Counted from the first letter of the stretch, positions 1 to 12,602 are shown. The stretch is 64,000 nt of DNA from Artocarpus heterophyllus (GCA_025403435.1 CM046345.1:8932235-8996234); one strand, 5' to 3'. The notes: a model not told the origin generated them from the sequence alone. Program-made: numbers and translations.

Positions 1-653
1 TATATCTCTTTTTTACATAATCTTTATTTTGAGAGTTGTAAACGTAAATTATTATTATTAAAATATTTAAAAAACCAATATTGCAATGTTTAAACAAAAA
101 AGTCAATACATAAACCAATAATAGTTGATGCTTATCATTGTCTCGGCATCAACCATTGAGAGCAATCTAAACACGTAAAAGAGTGTTTGATAAAGTGGTT
201 TGAGCCAAAAAAATTAGTACGCCTATTATAACATGTAAAAGCTTTATATGATCTAGTTACCTTTTTCTTTACACTATAATATATAAAAGTTTTATATTGT
301 TATTGATTCAAACGAATCAGTTTAAACCAACATGGGAAACACCCTATAAGAATCAAGTGGCGTTTTGGTTTGAGCATAGACATCTACATGATCAGATATC
401 TAATCTTTATGCTAATGCTCTAAAAATGACAACGTAATAATTGATATGTAAAACATTAATACAAATTTACACAGCAAGCAGAGGAAAGCTCATGGTCCGA
501 ATTTATATCACGTTAGAAGAAAGAAAGAAGAAACAAATGTAAATTGGCCATTTTATACATCCACATAGAGCAATAGAACAAAATCAGCTCAGAGTAAATA
601 TACAATTGATTAGTGGGAAAAAAATTAGAATTAAAAAAAGGACCATAAATCAG
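1..653. other. Left end of segmental duplication unit 1, non-coding
   Basis: AT-rich sequence with no gene seen. It aligns almost base for base with about 24.42-27.08 kb once the 2-kb solo LTR there is removed. It is therefore the 3' flank of the HYH-like pseudogene in unit 1. A MITE-like stretch lies at 181-345. Confidence 0.7.
181..345. mobile_element. hAT-like MITE remnant, copy 1
   Basis: A short AT-rich segment that starts near GAGTGTTTG and ends near AAACACCCTA, so its ends form an imperfect inverted repeat of the AGGGTGTTTGG type. The interior has the words TTTACACTATAAT and GTTTTATATTGTT, which recur in similar elements at 24.60, 56.26 and 56.54 kb. No transposase and no convincing target-site duplication were seen. 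The hAT assignment is inferred from the end sequence only. Confidence 0.4.
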
Positions 654-1432
654 TTAATGCTCGCTTAGGATATCGTTCTTCGGCTCAACAGTCTGATCAA
701 CTTTAGGCCTAGCGTTCATGAGAACCTGCGTTGAGATTACAATATTAATTTTAGAATTCACTCTTAAATTTAATATTTTTTCAGTAGGTGATTAATTAAA
801 TTAATTAATTATACTTAAGCAATGAAAGAGAGAATTTACCTTACGAAGGATGGTATATTCGTTAATCAAAGTGATCTTTTCTTAAAGCTTTGAGTTGATA
901 TCTTGCAGTTGTTTAGCTCTTGATTCTAAATCACACACGTAAACCTTCTTTCTTTCGCAGGCTTGTTGGGCGGAGACCCTATTCCTAAGCAATCTGATAA
1001 CACACAAAACTCACGAACAAATTGATTAGTTTTAAATTAAGACATAATAATGACAATCACAATAGCTAAGCTAGAAATTGGTGGAAAATAGTTGGGCACC
1101 TTTTGAGTCTTTTGTGTTCCTCATCAACAGGGTTGCGTCCCCTCCGCCGTTTTTCGGGAAATCCAATCTGCAGCGGTGGCTGAGGCGGAGGTGGTGTATT
1201 GTTAAAGTTGGAGAGAGGTTGATGAGCTTGAGCTTCTAACTCCATGTCGGGAACTCTGAACAATTATTCATCGCTCTCTTCTACATTTAGTCATAACCAA
1301 AATTTAGCCACCACTAATCAGCATTATAATGAATCAAGACAAACATAATTTATTATAACACTCACCCAGTTTGTCACTTTGGGACCTACCATGGGACGAA
1401 GTAGCACAACTACTGTTAGCGTTAGTAGACAT
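654..1432 (-). pseudogene. HYH: HY5-HOMOLOG (HYH)-like bZIP transcription factor, pseudogene copy 1
   Basis: Four exons can be traced on the minus strand: 1390-1432, 1100-1280, 840-993 and 654-725, all with GT-AG borders in compatible phases. The deduced parts match plant HYH/HY5: an ESDEE-LFRVPDME segment, the RRRGRNPVDEE lead into the basic region, the basic region [12 protein letters not shown], a leucine zipper and an RPK-containing tail. HYH and HY5 promote light-dependent development. This copy is dead. There is a TAA within ESDE-stop-LF in exon 2, and a second TAA after INSKL in the zipper exon, which has also lost 3 nt relative to copy 2. The invariant basic-region arginine of the N-x7-R signature is cysteine (QAC for QAR). 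The whole gene is repeated at 27.09 kb with different lesions. Confidence 0.8.
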
Positions 1433-2516
1433 TATTTTAAAAATATTTTTGAATAGAATTATGATATTTTGAGGAGAAAAGAGAATATAGCAAGAAATTT
1501 TTAGTAATAATACTACGTATATATTTTATATTTGTATACATCTGTAGATATTACGCGCATTCCACGTAATATTTTGGCTGGATTATGGGGAATTGGGAGG
1601 TTATTCTAAGAACATGTTTCTCTATCCACGGCCGCCAATCCATTTCGTGTACATCTTTGCAAAACATGATGATAAACATCCCCTCTTTCATCATAAAAAA
1701 AAAAAAAAAAAAAAAAAATCTCCTCTTTAGCCCCAGCAACACCTACTCCAAATCAAACACGTGGCACATGATTTTTCTTGCTTTTTTATTCAGTGAGTCT
1801 AGAGAGACAAATGATTTGTAAATTTCTTTAATTTATATAACGAAAGGGGTTTCCTGATATTCCTTGGAAGAACAAGAGGTCAATCAACAAGATTGGACAA
1901 TCAATATTTGTATCACTTGTAGCCTTATGGAATTTCTTAGATTTAGGCACAAAAATGGATACGAAAATAGTGGAATATATGTATAAACAGGGAACAAAAA
2001 AAATTCCTTTTGATCCTATAATAAATGTAATTGATTATTGATCAACTATCTGATCCTAATCATTATGAAAACGTAAAATCTTAATTAAGCTGACAAACAC
2101 AGGAGATCAAAACAGGAAGTACAATTCATAAGCAATCTCTTAAAAAACAAACTTAGCTAATAAAAGGAAACTGACAGAGAAATATGAGCTTATTCCCATG
2201 TTGTAACATTTAAATTACCTTTCAATGAAGTCCCTGGATAGTTGCAAAATATGCTGAAAAAGAATTCAACTTTGCCTCTTCACTTCCCTTTCTGCAAAAC
2301 GCCCAAAGGTAAAGAATCCAAAGCTAAGAAGTTAAAAAAAAAAAAAGATCAAACAGAGCACACAAAACCAGATGAATTATAAAGACATCATCAATTTCCA
2401 ACTTTTCAGGTAATGAATCGTAAAAAAAAAAAAAAAAAAAAAAAAAACACTTTTAACGTAAAAGCGAGAGCAAAGTACCAGATAGATAATAGCAAAGGGG
2501 AGTTGGAGATACAGAA
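1433..2516. other. Intergenic region between HYH-like pseudogene 1 and TNL1
   Basis: Non-coding, with poly-A runs near 1696-1719 and 2421-2447. It aligns with 27.87-28.97 kb in unit 2. No gene or RNA was recognised. Confidence 0.6.
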
Positions 2517-5500
2517 TTATTCCTTTTCTTCTTTCCCATAGACCAATCCAACTCCAATCCTTTTCGCCGTATAACCACATCTCAGCCGTTCAAAATGGTC
2601 ATCTGGCCAAACTTCGTAATTCAAATAGAATGATGCCTCTATTGCATCACTATATTTTCCAGTATCGACTGTCCAGCACGAGATGAAGACATGGTCTAAA
2701 CTAGTACCAGTACTAGTGATTTTAGCTTCTTCTACTTCCTCATTAGTCATCCATACATCACGGTCGGCTAACCAAAGAGCACCATCATTGTAGATTTGAC
2801 CAGACTTGTTTCTAAGATGTACCACAAAATTAAAATTTAGCCCGTTGCACACGGAAGAATATTTGAGGCCTGTAGGTATTAATGCAGCAACAAAGCAAAT
2901 TGCAAAACCCAAAAAATTAGAATTATTCCAATCTTTTGGAAGCTTCATACTTATTGAATCCCCTTCAGCTCGATGGCTGAACCACTTCGGAATTTCATTT
3001 CCCGGATAACAAATTCTAAGGCCAAAAATATATGATCCTTGCTGCACCAATACAAACAAGATTATTGTATCGTGAATTACTTCTATCTTTAAACTTACTT
3101 AAAAGCCATTTTGATAATATTAAATTAAAAAAAGAAGATGAAAAAATAAACACGTACTGTTGATATTTGAACACTGTATAAGATATCACTTAAGTCACTG
3201 CGTTCGTTCCGTTCTAATTTCCAGCACTTTGTAAAATTAAAATCCTTGTTTAGATGGGTTGAAAAATTTCCAGTCAGATGTCTTAGTGCGAATTTGGAAC
3301 TTGAGCTTGATAATGTCTCTAGTGAAGTACATCCACTTGCATTAAGCCAATTTATAGACAATGGAAGTTGTGGTAAGGACCGAAGCTTCTTGCAATTTTG
3401 AATCTCGAGTATTTGCAGCCGATGAAGTTGTATGATGCTTGAAGGTATTTTCTCAAAATTGTTGCCGCCCAACCTTAACCAGGTTAACGATGATAGAATG
3501 CCCAGCCATTCAGGAATTTCAACAATATTGCATCCACGCAGATACAAGTGACGTATAGAGATCAATGGAAATAACTTGATTCGTAGATGTTCAAGTTTCG
3601 AACAGTCATGGTGAGATAAGAATTTAAGACTGCTTAAATTATAAACCCAATTGGGAACAAACTGGAATTTTTTACGCCAACTCATATCTTCACGACGAAG
3701 CCCAAATAACTTTTCAATCATAAAAGAGTTGGGTAAGTCTTGGATCCCTGTTTCCCTTAAATTAGAAGGAGCCTCTGTGAATTTTTTCAATCTTGAGCAA
3801 CCACCTAGATTGAGGATTTTAAGAGACTTCAACTTAAAAATGTTTGTTGGGAGACTCTCAAGCTTTTGGCATTCTGAAAGATGAAAAGACCTCAGACGAT
3901 GAAGACTCTCAATTGATGACGAAGACACTTGTTTTATTGATGTGCCGCTCACATCTAAAAATTCTATTTTCCTTGGAAGAGTTGGAAGATTATTGATATG
4001 TTGACAACCAGAGAGAATTAAATCCACAAGATTTTCAAAAGATCCAATTGATGAGGGTAATTCTGTTATTGCAGTCCTTGATACGTGCAAGGATTTTATA
4101 TTCCCAGATATCTTTCGAAGAGATTTAATCATAGTGCAACCGCCAAGTTTAAGAGATTTAAGATGCCTTTGGGAATTAAGCGGTGGAACTTCAATTAAAC
4201 TTGTACAATCCCTAAGATCAATACTTTCTAATTTCAAAGCCCGAGATAGGTCTGGGACTTTGACTAATTGCTTCGAATATGAAAGGTTGATATGTTTTAA
4301 GTTTTCAAGAATCTACAAAAAAAAAAAAACAATAATTAGATTATCGATTGATAAACTTTATTTCCTCAAAATACAAATACTAATATACAGGAATTATATA
4401 CATAATATTCATACCGTAAATAAAATTTTTGCACACCTGAACAACATTCCGAAGTTGCTTAAGTTGACTTTGAGGCATGTCAAGTTGAACCAGATTGTGC
4501 GGCTTAAACTCTAACGGCAAAGACTTTGATGGATAGTTGTACCAGCAAAGATAGTTTAGAGAACGAGGAAATTTTAGCTCCCCGGTAAAGTTGACTATGA
4601 TCTTGTTATGATTGCAAGACTTTGGGTAATAGATCTTCAGAAATCTTAGATTACACATCTCCTCAAAAACCATAGGACTCAAGTGTAGATCTTTGTTCAT
4701 CTTAGACATGTCAAGGGATATTCCTTCAATTGCTCCAGTCCCCTGATAATTATAAACAAATTAGGCTAAATAAAAACACAAAACATAAAAAGAAAACAAA
4801 AACTACCATGTGTGTAGAGAGATAAAGATTAACATTGCTTAGCATCTTATACATTACTTTATCATTTTCTAAGACATGACGAATATCTTGAGGAATCCAC
4901 AAGCGACTACGCTTTCCAGGCTCTTTAATCGATTGTTGGCGAACAATTTCCCAACACATCTCTTGTATCAAATCATGCATCCAAATTCTTTCATTATTTG
5001 TAATGGTTACAAGAGATTTATCTATGAGAACTTTAATCCCAATTTTTACAAATAAATCATAACCATCTAAGATGCTTTCTACGAAATCTTTGTTCTCTCC
5101 TTTAAGAAAACATGCAATATCAAGGAGAATATCTCGCTCTCTATCATCCAACCCATCATAACTTATTTTCAACACCTTTTGAATGTCTGGATGGGGAAAT
5201 ACTTTTAGTTTCTTTAATGCACTTTCCCAATCTCCAAGAGTTCCAGAATGAAGAGAGCATCCTAAAACTTTAAGAGCCAATGGATTGCCGTTAGTAAACT
5301 TTACAATTTCTGTCGACAACTCAATAAAACGTGTTTCAGAAGGCTTTCTTTTGAAGGCATTCAAATAAAAAACTTCAAGTGCCTCCTCCAAATCTAATGC
5401 TTCAACTTCGTAAATACTATCAGCATCCCTTTTAAGCAATTGTGCATCTCTCGTCGTTATCAAGATTTTGCTTCCTTGCCCAAACCAATTGTCATCTCCA

Positions 5501-8033
5501 ACCAAACCCTCTAGTTGTGCTATATTATCAACATCATCAAGAACAATGAGTACGTTTTTCTTACTAAGTTTATTTTCCACAAAGTAATTGACTTTTGAAT
5601 TTCCTCTGTCATACAACTCAGAAAAAAGTATGGTTTTTAAATAAGATGGCTCTTGTGTCTGCCACTTTTCCCTAACATTTTCAAGGAAGCAACAACCTTC
5701 AAATCGAAAAGAGAATTGATTAAAAGCGGCACGAGCAAGAGTTGTCTTGCCTATACCACCCATCCCCCAAAGGCCTATCCTACGGATATTTTGTGATCCA
5801 AAACATACAAGTGATTCAATTTCCTTAAGATGTGGCTCTATTCCAACAAGACCCTTAAAGAAGACAGCAAATTTTGGCGGATGACGATCTAATATCCTCA
5901 ATACATGTTCCACAATCTTCTCAATTAGCTTTGACTCATACCTATGATAATAATAAGAGACGTAAATACTGTTAAAAACAATGACGAAACAAAGAAAGAT
6001 GAAAGAAAGTTATATATCTTAGGAAAAAAAAAAAAGAAAACCAAAATTACTTATATAATTCTTTTCGGAGCAAATTAAACAACACTTATCAATGTTGTAC
6101 TTTATTTTAATCAGTTTCAAATTCTGTAACTGTTTCGTCCAGCTAAAAACTTGAACAACGCGCACACACACATATATAGGCAATACTTGGTTATACTTCG
6201 ATTTTATTATCTGGCAAATTTTTTTTAAATTGAAAAATTAAAACTCAATCTAAAATGCTTGACAGCTCTTTATTTTTGACTAAGTTTTATAATACCTAAA
6301 TATTCTTAAAACTAAGGACGTAAAAATTTCTCACTCGTGTGTGCATATATTCCTCTTCTTTTGCAGTACTTTTTGAATAACAGCAAATGATTTACGCCAA
6401 ATTTATGATATATACAAATCCACGCAATAGAACACACAACAGCACCAATGATATAATTGTACTAGGTGTTGATTGTTCAATAGAGGCTTATTTAGGAGAG
6501 CGGTTTGAGCGTCCGTTTAGAAACATAATTAGAACTAATCGGTTAAAACCAATATTGGTTAGAACCGAAAAATGAGTTTGAACTACAATTTCAAGTATAA
6601 ACTTGTGATTGATAAATTCGTTAAAATTTTGATTTCAATTGGATTGAACCACAATCTATAGTTTAAATTGCGAATAGGCCAAACAGTAGTTTTGGTTTGA
6701 ACTGAGAAAAAATATGTTACGATGTAAATTTTTTAAATATAATAGTATGCCCTTCAAATTTTATGGTTGGAACATTTCTCCCAAACACTGTATAAAAGTG
6801 TTTGTGAGCTTTTCCCCCCACATGGATGCAGGCATAACCAAAGTATATGCACACATTTGTCTTTGTTTTGCGTGAACGTTAACTTGATTGTTGTCAATTA
6901 CAACAACAAAAAAGAAAATAAAAATTTGTGAGAACATAATCCAACAACATCTACTTCTTTATATACAGGTTCTCCTTCTTCTTATATATATATATACACA
7001 CACACACATATAGATATTACGTAATAATTTGTCATTTAACATGGAGGATGCACACAGAGAAAAAAGTCAACAACTGTGATGGAGCGGGAGCCATACGTTA
7101 ACTTGATTCTTTTCAATTACAGCAAAATGGTATTTAGGCAAAGCATATTCTGGGTATTTTTTTTAAACGTTAATTATTCCTTATTTTTAAACAGGGATTG
7201 TAATTATCCTGAACTGAAAATTTAAAAAATATTATATTGTTTTTATTTTTTAAGAAAAGTATAATTATGTCCGCACATAATAATTAACATGTATATCCAT
7301 GACGCATATCAATAAATGTTATTTTATTTTATTTTTTATATTTTAAAGTTATAACAAGTTTAAACAAAGAAACACCGTAAAGCATCTGTGTTCTGTGTAT
7401 GTATCACTTGGTGGTGCTTTTCTCTTAATAAGGATCTTATAAATTATCACGCATGCATGATAAAAAACAATTTGACCATATTGTAATTTTTATTAAAAAA
7501 GGGAGAAATATATCGTAAGAGTAATTAGCTCACTCGTCTTGCGAATCAAAACCAGCCAGGTTTGTTGTGTCAGTCAACGCGTCCTTCCACTCCTCCACCT
7601 TGCTCATGTTGTGCTCAAAGCGTTTTTCATGTGCGGCAAAAGCAACACCATAACTTCCCTTTTGTTTCCTTACATCTGATGGATTGACTCCGTAGAAGAC
7701 AGGTAAAACAGTTTGTCCTCTTTCTTGCTTGCATTTGAGTATGTGCACTAATTCATCTAAACACCATGTTGAAGAAGCATAATCCATCGAGAAGACAATT
7801 ATTGAAATACGAGATTCCTCAATCGCAGTCAGAAGTGCGGGTGAAATTTTCTCTCCTCTCTCTAGACTTTTCTCATCGATGTAAGTATCGATTTGATTCC
7901 GGCATAACGCAGCGTAAAGATGGCTAGTAAAGTTCTTACGAGTGTCTTCTCCTCTGAAACTGATGAAAACATCATGTTTGTATGAGTCAGGGACAACAAA
8001 AGAAGAAGAAGTAGAAGTAGTAGCCATAGTCAT
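2517..8033 (-). CDS. TIR-NBS-LRR (TNL) immune receptor 1, apparently intact
   Basis: Intracellular immune receptor that senses pathogen effectors and signals through TIR NADase activity (family knowledge). Exons on the minus strand are 7534-8033, 4858-5941, 4437-4742, 3158-4312 and 2517-3041. All borders are GT-AG and the phases fit, giving 1189 residues. The TIR domain (about residues 17-166) has DVFISFRGEDTRKNF and the AIEES glutamate segment. The NB-ARC domain has the P-loop GMGGIGKTT (about 226-234), kinase-2 VLIVLDDVD, RNBS-B GSKILITTRD, GNPLALKVLG and the MHD motif WMHDLIQEM. LRRs span about 560-1015. Exon 5 encodes a post-LRR C-JID-type domain starting near ICYPGNEIPKWF. The start is the first ATG (MTMATT); a second lies two codons on. 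Intron 1 is 1.6 kb. If it is retained, TGA follows the TIR immediately. TNL2 is a damaged paralogue. Confidence 0.9.
5942..7533 (-). other. Intron 1 of TNL1
   Basis: A 1.6-kb intron between the TIR exon and the NB-ARC exon, with donor GA|GTGAGC and acceptor CATAG. It is AT-rich with short microsatellites (TATATA/CACACA near 6985-7012) and no recognisable gene. The equivalent intron in TNL2 is about 5.1 kb because of retrotransposon insertions. Confidence 0.75.
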
Positions 8034-9102
8034 ACACCCTCAAGCTAATAATATTTGGAACAAAAAGACTAAAGGCTTCTTTTTTTCTTTTGTTCTTCTT
8101 TTTTTTTTTTTCTTTCTAAATAGCTTTCTGCGTTCAGAAAGAGATGAACTGCTGCGAGAAATGAAAGAGAGACGGGTGAAGCCCGAATGTAATTTTATAG
8201 AAAGTGCAAAGAAGGCACGGAGAAGACCTGATGAAATGCAAGCCAACGATGAGCCTATAAAGATATGGACAAATGTCCTCTTTCTAGAGCAGTTACAGCT
8301 AATTTGTTGATTTTTTAAAACAATAATTGACCCATTCGTTATTATTAATAATCACTTATCTCTATTTGTGGACCTTGCTTGTTTGCACTTGTAAATGATA
8401 TGGATGAATACATTATTAATACAACCAAAGGTTAGCTGAAAACACTGTTTATCCTGACTCATTAACACTGTACAACTAGCAGTGTTTTCTGCTTTTTGCC
8501 CTTGGTTGTTTTTCCCATTTTGCCCTTAGTTTTTTCCTTTTCTTTTTTCTTCTTCCAGTGGTTTCTTGGTTATTTTACCTTTTTTGTGTGAAGTCCCGAT
8601 TCTGCCATTATTTCCCTCTTCCTTTCTATATCCTTTTGTGCTGGGTTTTATGTCATTTCATTACTCCTTGTAAATGGGAAGACCTTAAAAACTGGCTTTA
8701 AGAAAATGGTTTATTGAAAAAATGATGCTTTTTTTGTAGTTTTTTAATATTAAAAAATAAAATTTTTAAACATAAAAATTACTTCAATTTTTTTTTTAAT
8801 TCTATTGAGTTTTTTTTTTTGTTATAAGTTTTTTTTTTTTTATTTTTTTGTAAAAAATTGAAATAATTTTACTGAAAAAAAAACATGTTTTTTAGTAAAG
8901 AAAAAAAAGAGAATATTTGCCCAGTTCAAAAAATTTCTTTTTAACTCTTTGTCAAAATATCCCTTCAATTGGGAAAATTTTGAAAAAGACAAGCTTGGTT
9001 CAACACAAAAAAAAAAAGGTTTCTCTGGAAGGAGAAGAACAACATGAAGACGGGTTTCGTTTGTTTGTTTGGTTTGATTTTAGAGAGAGAAAGTAGAGAG
9101 AG
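8034..9102. promoter_or_regulatory. Divergent upstream region between TNL1 and a DUF662 exon 1
   Basis: About 1.07 kb separates the TNL1 start (minus strand) from a plus-strand DUF662 first exon, so the region probably holds both 5' leaders and promoters. The TNL-proximal 400 bp (to about 8420) also occurs in diverged form upstream of TNL2 and as loose fragments at 16.7, 39.0, 39.7, 40.2 and 41.0 kb. No unambiguous TATA box was identified. Poly-T and poly-A tracts are abundant. Confidence 0.5.
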
Positions 9103-9282
9103 ATGATGCAGACGACTACAACTACGAGCCTCCAAAGCCAGCAGATGTCTGGGTCGGTGCTGTTGATGTTCAGAGCGAAGAAGGAGATCGAGAGGAAGAG
9201 GATGGAGGTCAGAGAGAGGGTTCAGGTCCAGTTAGGTTGCTGCGTCGAGGAACAGACCCAGCGCTTGGCCATGATTCATGAG
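9103..9282 (+). pseudogene. Exon 1 of a DUF662 (ACIP1 / RAB6-interacting golgin-like) gene, orphan copy A
   Basis: Sixty codons starting MMQTTTTTSLQSQQMSGS and ending LAMIHE, followed by a GAG|GTTTTT donor. The pattern KKEIERKRMEVRERVQVQL followed by CCVEEQTQRLA is typical of the first exon of plant DUF662 coiled-coil proteins such as ACIP1, a microtubule-associated protein in defence (family recall). The next expected coiled-coil exon was not found in the 1.9 kb before the repeat ends, nor after copy B. This is therefore a captured 5' gene fragment. It could still be transcribed, because its start codon, reading frame and donor are intact. Confidence 0.6.
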
Positions 9283-11197
9283 GTTTTTTTCTTTTTTCTT
9301 TTTATACTTTTTCCAACAATTCTCTCTCTCTAGATTCTAGTTTTTTGGTTTTTTAAAAGTTTTTTTATACAATTTGGGGTGAGAAATTTAAACTCTTGAT
9401 TTTATGATGAAGTCTGTGTGGATTTATAGCTAGATTATGCTTACAAACCACTTTTTAGTAGAGATTTTAGGGTTGAACTTGGGTTTATCTCTATTATTTT
9501 TGTTGTTCTGTTTATTTTTTCCCCTGTTACGAGGGTTAAATTGAGGTGGGTATTTTGTGAATCCGAATATAGTTAGAGATGGGAATCTTGGGGGTTTTAT
9601 TTTTATTTTTTTTTTCTTTCGAAGTGGACAAAGAAGTTAGAATTTAGAATTTTTTGTTTTATTTTTTCTTTTTCTTTTTCTTCTTCTTCTTCTTCCGTCA
9701 TCTTCGTTCTGGATTTTCTTCCATTTTATGGAGCATTTGTTTTCTTCTTCTCTCTTTGCTGCAAACAGTATTATTGTCCTCAGCAGTAGTATTATTATTT
9801 TTAAGTAGTATTAGCAATTTTTTTTAAAAGATATCGTCTTTTTTTATGGTTGTTATACCATTTTGGTTTATGTTTTTATTTTTTGGGAATTTGGAAGTAG
9901 ATAATCATTGATCAGAAGGGAATGGAAGGATTTTTTTTAACTTCTTCAATTCTTAAGATGTTGGGATTTTTTATTTTCGTTTTTGGGTTCAAAGTTTATA
10001 TTTTTGGGCATGCAGAGGTGAAGACGGTAATATTTTTTCTATTAATCCTCAAGTCTTTAGGATTTTTGATCAGTCTAAATAATAGAATAATATTTTTTTA
10101 GCGCAAATCTAAGATTTCGGGACAAAAGCTTTGTTTTCAATTATTAAGATTCTGGGATTTATTACTTTTTCCCTTTATGTTATTTTTTGGGTGCAAATCT
10201 CAGATTTTTGTACATGCAAAGGTGAGGGCGGTTTTTATTTTTTCCCTTTTGATTTCAATATTTTAAGATTCTTGATGATCTTTTTTTTAACAATATTAAT
10301 ATTGTTAAATATTTTTTTAGTACAAAGAAAAGATTTTTGCTCATGTAGAGCTAAAGATGGTGATTTTGGATCCGCAAATTTTACTGGGATTGTAGATCAA
10401 AGAATGAGACATGAGATAGTTTTAGAGAGAAAAAGACACGTGTATGTGATTGATGTAATTGTACCTGTTACACTGTACAGAAACTATACACAATTGTATA
10501 TGGTAATGAAATTCCTTTCCTCAGACTATCTGAGGTATTCTACGAACAGAATACTTTTCTCTTCCTTTATTTCTGCACGGCTGTTTCTATTTAGTCATGG
10601 CAATACTATTCATCTTGATTGGGCTGTGGCTTGGCCCTCTGGGCTCCATCTGATCCATCTGATAGGTCCTATTAAGAGGGCCGGACCACAACCCGGTGAA
10701 AAAAAAAAGTTTTATATTTAGTTACGAGCTTTTAAGCCAAAATAGTGGAAAACAAATATTGGAAGACTATATAATTGGTGAAGAGTTCTGTTACAAGAAA
10801 TTTGGTAAATAAAGGTGATGTATTTCAAATATTAGTTTGAAAATGCTTGGAATTAAGATCCTAACAAATTCTCCATAGTCATGGAATGAAAGTCATTGAG
10901 AGATATCGTAGACAAAATAACTTTAAAAAAAATTTCACCACTAAGCAGCAATTTGGTTTTGTCTAAGAAAGTTGAATGAAATATAAAATTATAACAAAAG
11001 TTATAGGTTTTGTTCTTTTCTAGCCAAAAGAGACAGATAGCATGTTAAAATCTTTATAATAAAACGTCATCAAGAAAAATGAAATTTGAATTTGCATGGT
11101 CTAGAATGTAGACGAGATTCTTTGAAAAAAAATAGGCAAGAGAGAGATTTCAAACAGATTGAAAAAATTGTATGACTTCCCTACAATTCAACAGCTC
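9283..11197. other. Intron-like sequence after DUF662 exon 1, copy A
   Basis: T-rich sequence in the style of a plant first intron. A block near 9990-10390 holds three or four degenerate repeats around a GGTGAAGACGG / GGTGAGGGCGG / AGCTAAAGATGG core. A long open frame at 10131-10721 is hydrophobic, low in complexity and runs through these repeats, so it is not accepted as a gene. Confidence 0.5.
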
Positions 11198-11328
11198 CAT
11201 AACGCAGCGTAAAGATGGCTAGTAAAGTTTTTACGAGTGTCTTGTCCTCTGAAACTGATGAAAACATCATGCTTGTATGAGTCGGGGACAACAAAAGAAG
11301 AAGAAGTAGAAGTAGTAGCCATAGTCAT
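11198..11328 (-). pseudogene. Truncated TIR 5' end of a TNL (duplicated head)
   Basis: The first 43 codons of the TNL1 TIR exon, from MTMATT to about LYAAL, cut off where the tandem repeat begins. It differs from TNL1 by a Glu-to-Gln change in SFRGEDT (now RGQDT). No TIR remainder or NB-ARC lies downstream, so it cannot make a receptor. It still has its own full copy of the TNL upstream region. Confidence 0.9.
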
Positions 11329-12422
11329 ACACCCTCAAGCTAATAATATTTGGAACAAAAAGACTAAAGGCTTCTTTTTTTCTTTTGTTCTGCTTTTTTA
11401 TTTTTTATTTTTTTTGTCTTTCTAAATAGCTTTCTGCGTTCAGAAAGAGATGAACTGCTGCGAGAAATGAAAGAGAGACGGGTGAAGCCCGAATGTAATT
11501 TTATAGAAAGTGCAAAGAAGGCACGGAGAAGACCTGATGAAATGCAAGCCAACGATGAGCCTATAAAGATATGGACAAATGTTCTCTTTCTAGAGCAGTT
11601 ACAGCTAATTTGTTGATTTTTTAAAACAATAATTGACCCATTCGTTATTATTAATAATCACTTATCTCTATTTGTGGACCTTGCTTGTTTGCACTTGTAA
11701 ATGATATGGATGAATACATTATTAATACAACCAAAGGTTAGCTGAAAACACTGTTTATCCTGACTCATTAACACTGTACAACTAGCAGTGTTTTCTGCTT
11801 TTTGCCCTTGGTTGTTTTTCCCATTTTGCCCTTAGTTTTTTCCTTTTCTTTTTTCTTCTTCCAGTGGTTTCTTGGTTATTTTACCTTTTTTGTGTGAAGT
11901 CCCGATTCTGCCATTATTTCCCTCTTCCTTTCTATATCCTTTTGTGCTGGGTTTTATGTCATTTCATTACTCCTTGTAAATGGGAAGACCTTAAAAACTG
12001 GCTTTAAGAAAATGGTTTATTGAAAAAATGATGCTTTTTTTGTAGTTTTTTAATATTAAAAAATAAATTTTTTAAACATAAAAATTACTTCAATTTTTTT
12101 TAATTCTATTGAGTTTTTTTTTTGTTATAAGTTTTTTTTTTTTATTTTTTTGTAAAAAATTGAAATAATTTTACTGAAAAAAAAACATGTTTTTTAGTAA
12201 AGAAAAAAAAGAGAATATTTGCCCAGTTCAAAAAATTTCTTTTTAACTCTTTGTCAAAATATCCCTTCAATTGGGAAAATTTTGAAAAAGACAAGCTTGG
12301 TTCAACACAGAAAGAAAAAAAAAAAAAAAAAAAAAAAGGTTTCTCTGGAAGGAGAAGAACAACATGAAGACGGGTTTTGTTTGTTTGTTTGGTTTGATTT
12401 TAGAGAGAGAAAGTAGAGAGAG

Positions 12423-12602
12423 ATGATGCAGACGACTACAACTACGAGCCTCCAAAGCCAGCAGATGTCTGGGTCGGTGCTGTTGATGTTCAGAGCGAAG
12501 AAGGAGATCGAGAGGAAGAGGATGGAGGTCAGAGAGAGGGTTCAGGTCCAGTTAGGTTGCTGCGTCGAGGAACAGACCCAGCGCTTGGCCATGATTCATG
12601 AG
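12423..12602 (+). pseudogene. Exon 1 of a DUF662 gene, orphan copy B
   Basis: Encodes the same 60 residues as the copy at 9103-9282, with an intact start and the same donor. No following coiled-coil exon was recognised before 14.5 kb or beyond. The divergently placed partner is the truncated TIR head at 11328. Confidence 0.6.

Larger units (their letters stand above)
7903..11195. repeat. 3.3-kb tandem repeat, unit A
   Basis: Starts inside the TIR exon of TNL1 (at CATAACGCAGCG) and ends at ATTCAACAGC. It is followed within 2-3 bases by a near-identical second copy at 11198-14523. It contains codons 1-43 of TNL1, the TNL1 upstream region, and exon 1 plus part of intron 1 of a DUF662 gene. The copies differ mainly in homopolymer length and scattered substitutions, which suggests a recent duplication. 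Confidence 0.92.

Noticed and set aside
4750..5913. Start of a separate NBS gene at the valine codon before EHVLRIL
   Set aside because: The first codon is GTG, and the reading continues upstream to a CATAG acceptor at 5941 that joins in phase to the TIR exon, so this is exon 2 of TNL1.
8040..8246. Minus-strand open frame upstream of the TNL1 start
   Set aside because: It lies in the 5' leader, is poly-Lys from a T-rich tract, and is not conserved upstream of TNL2.
10131..10721. 196-codon plus-strand open frame (and its 151-codon copy at 13511-13966)
   Set aside because: It runs through degenerate intron-type repeats, is dominated by Phe/Ile/Leu from T-rich DNA, differs in its ending between the two repeat copies and has no family resemblance.
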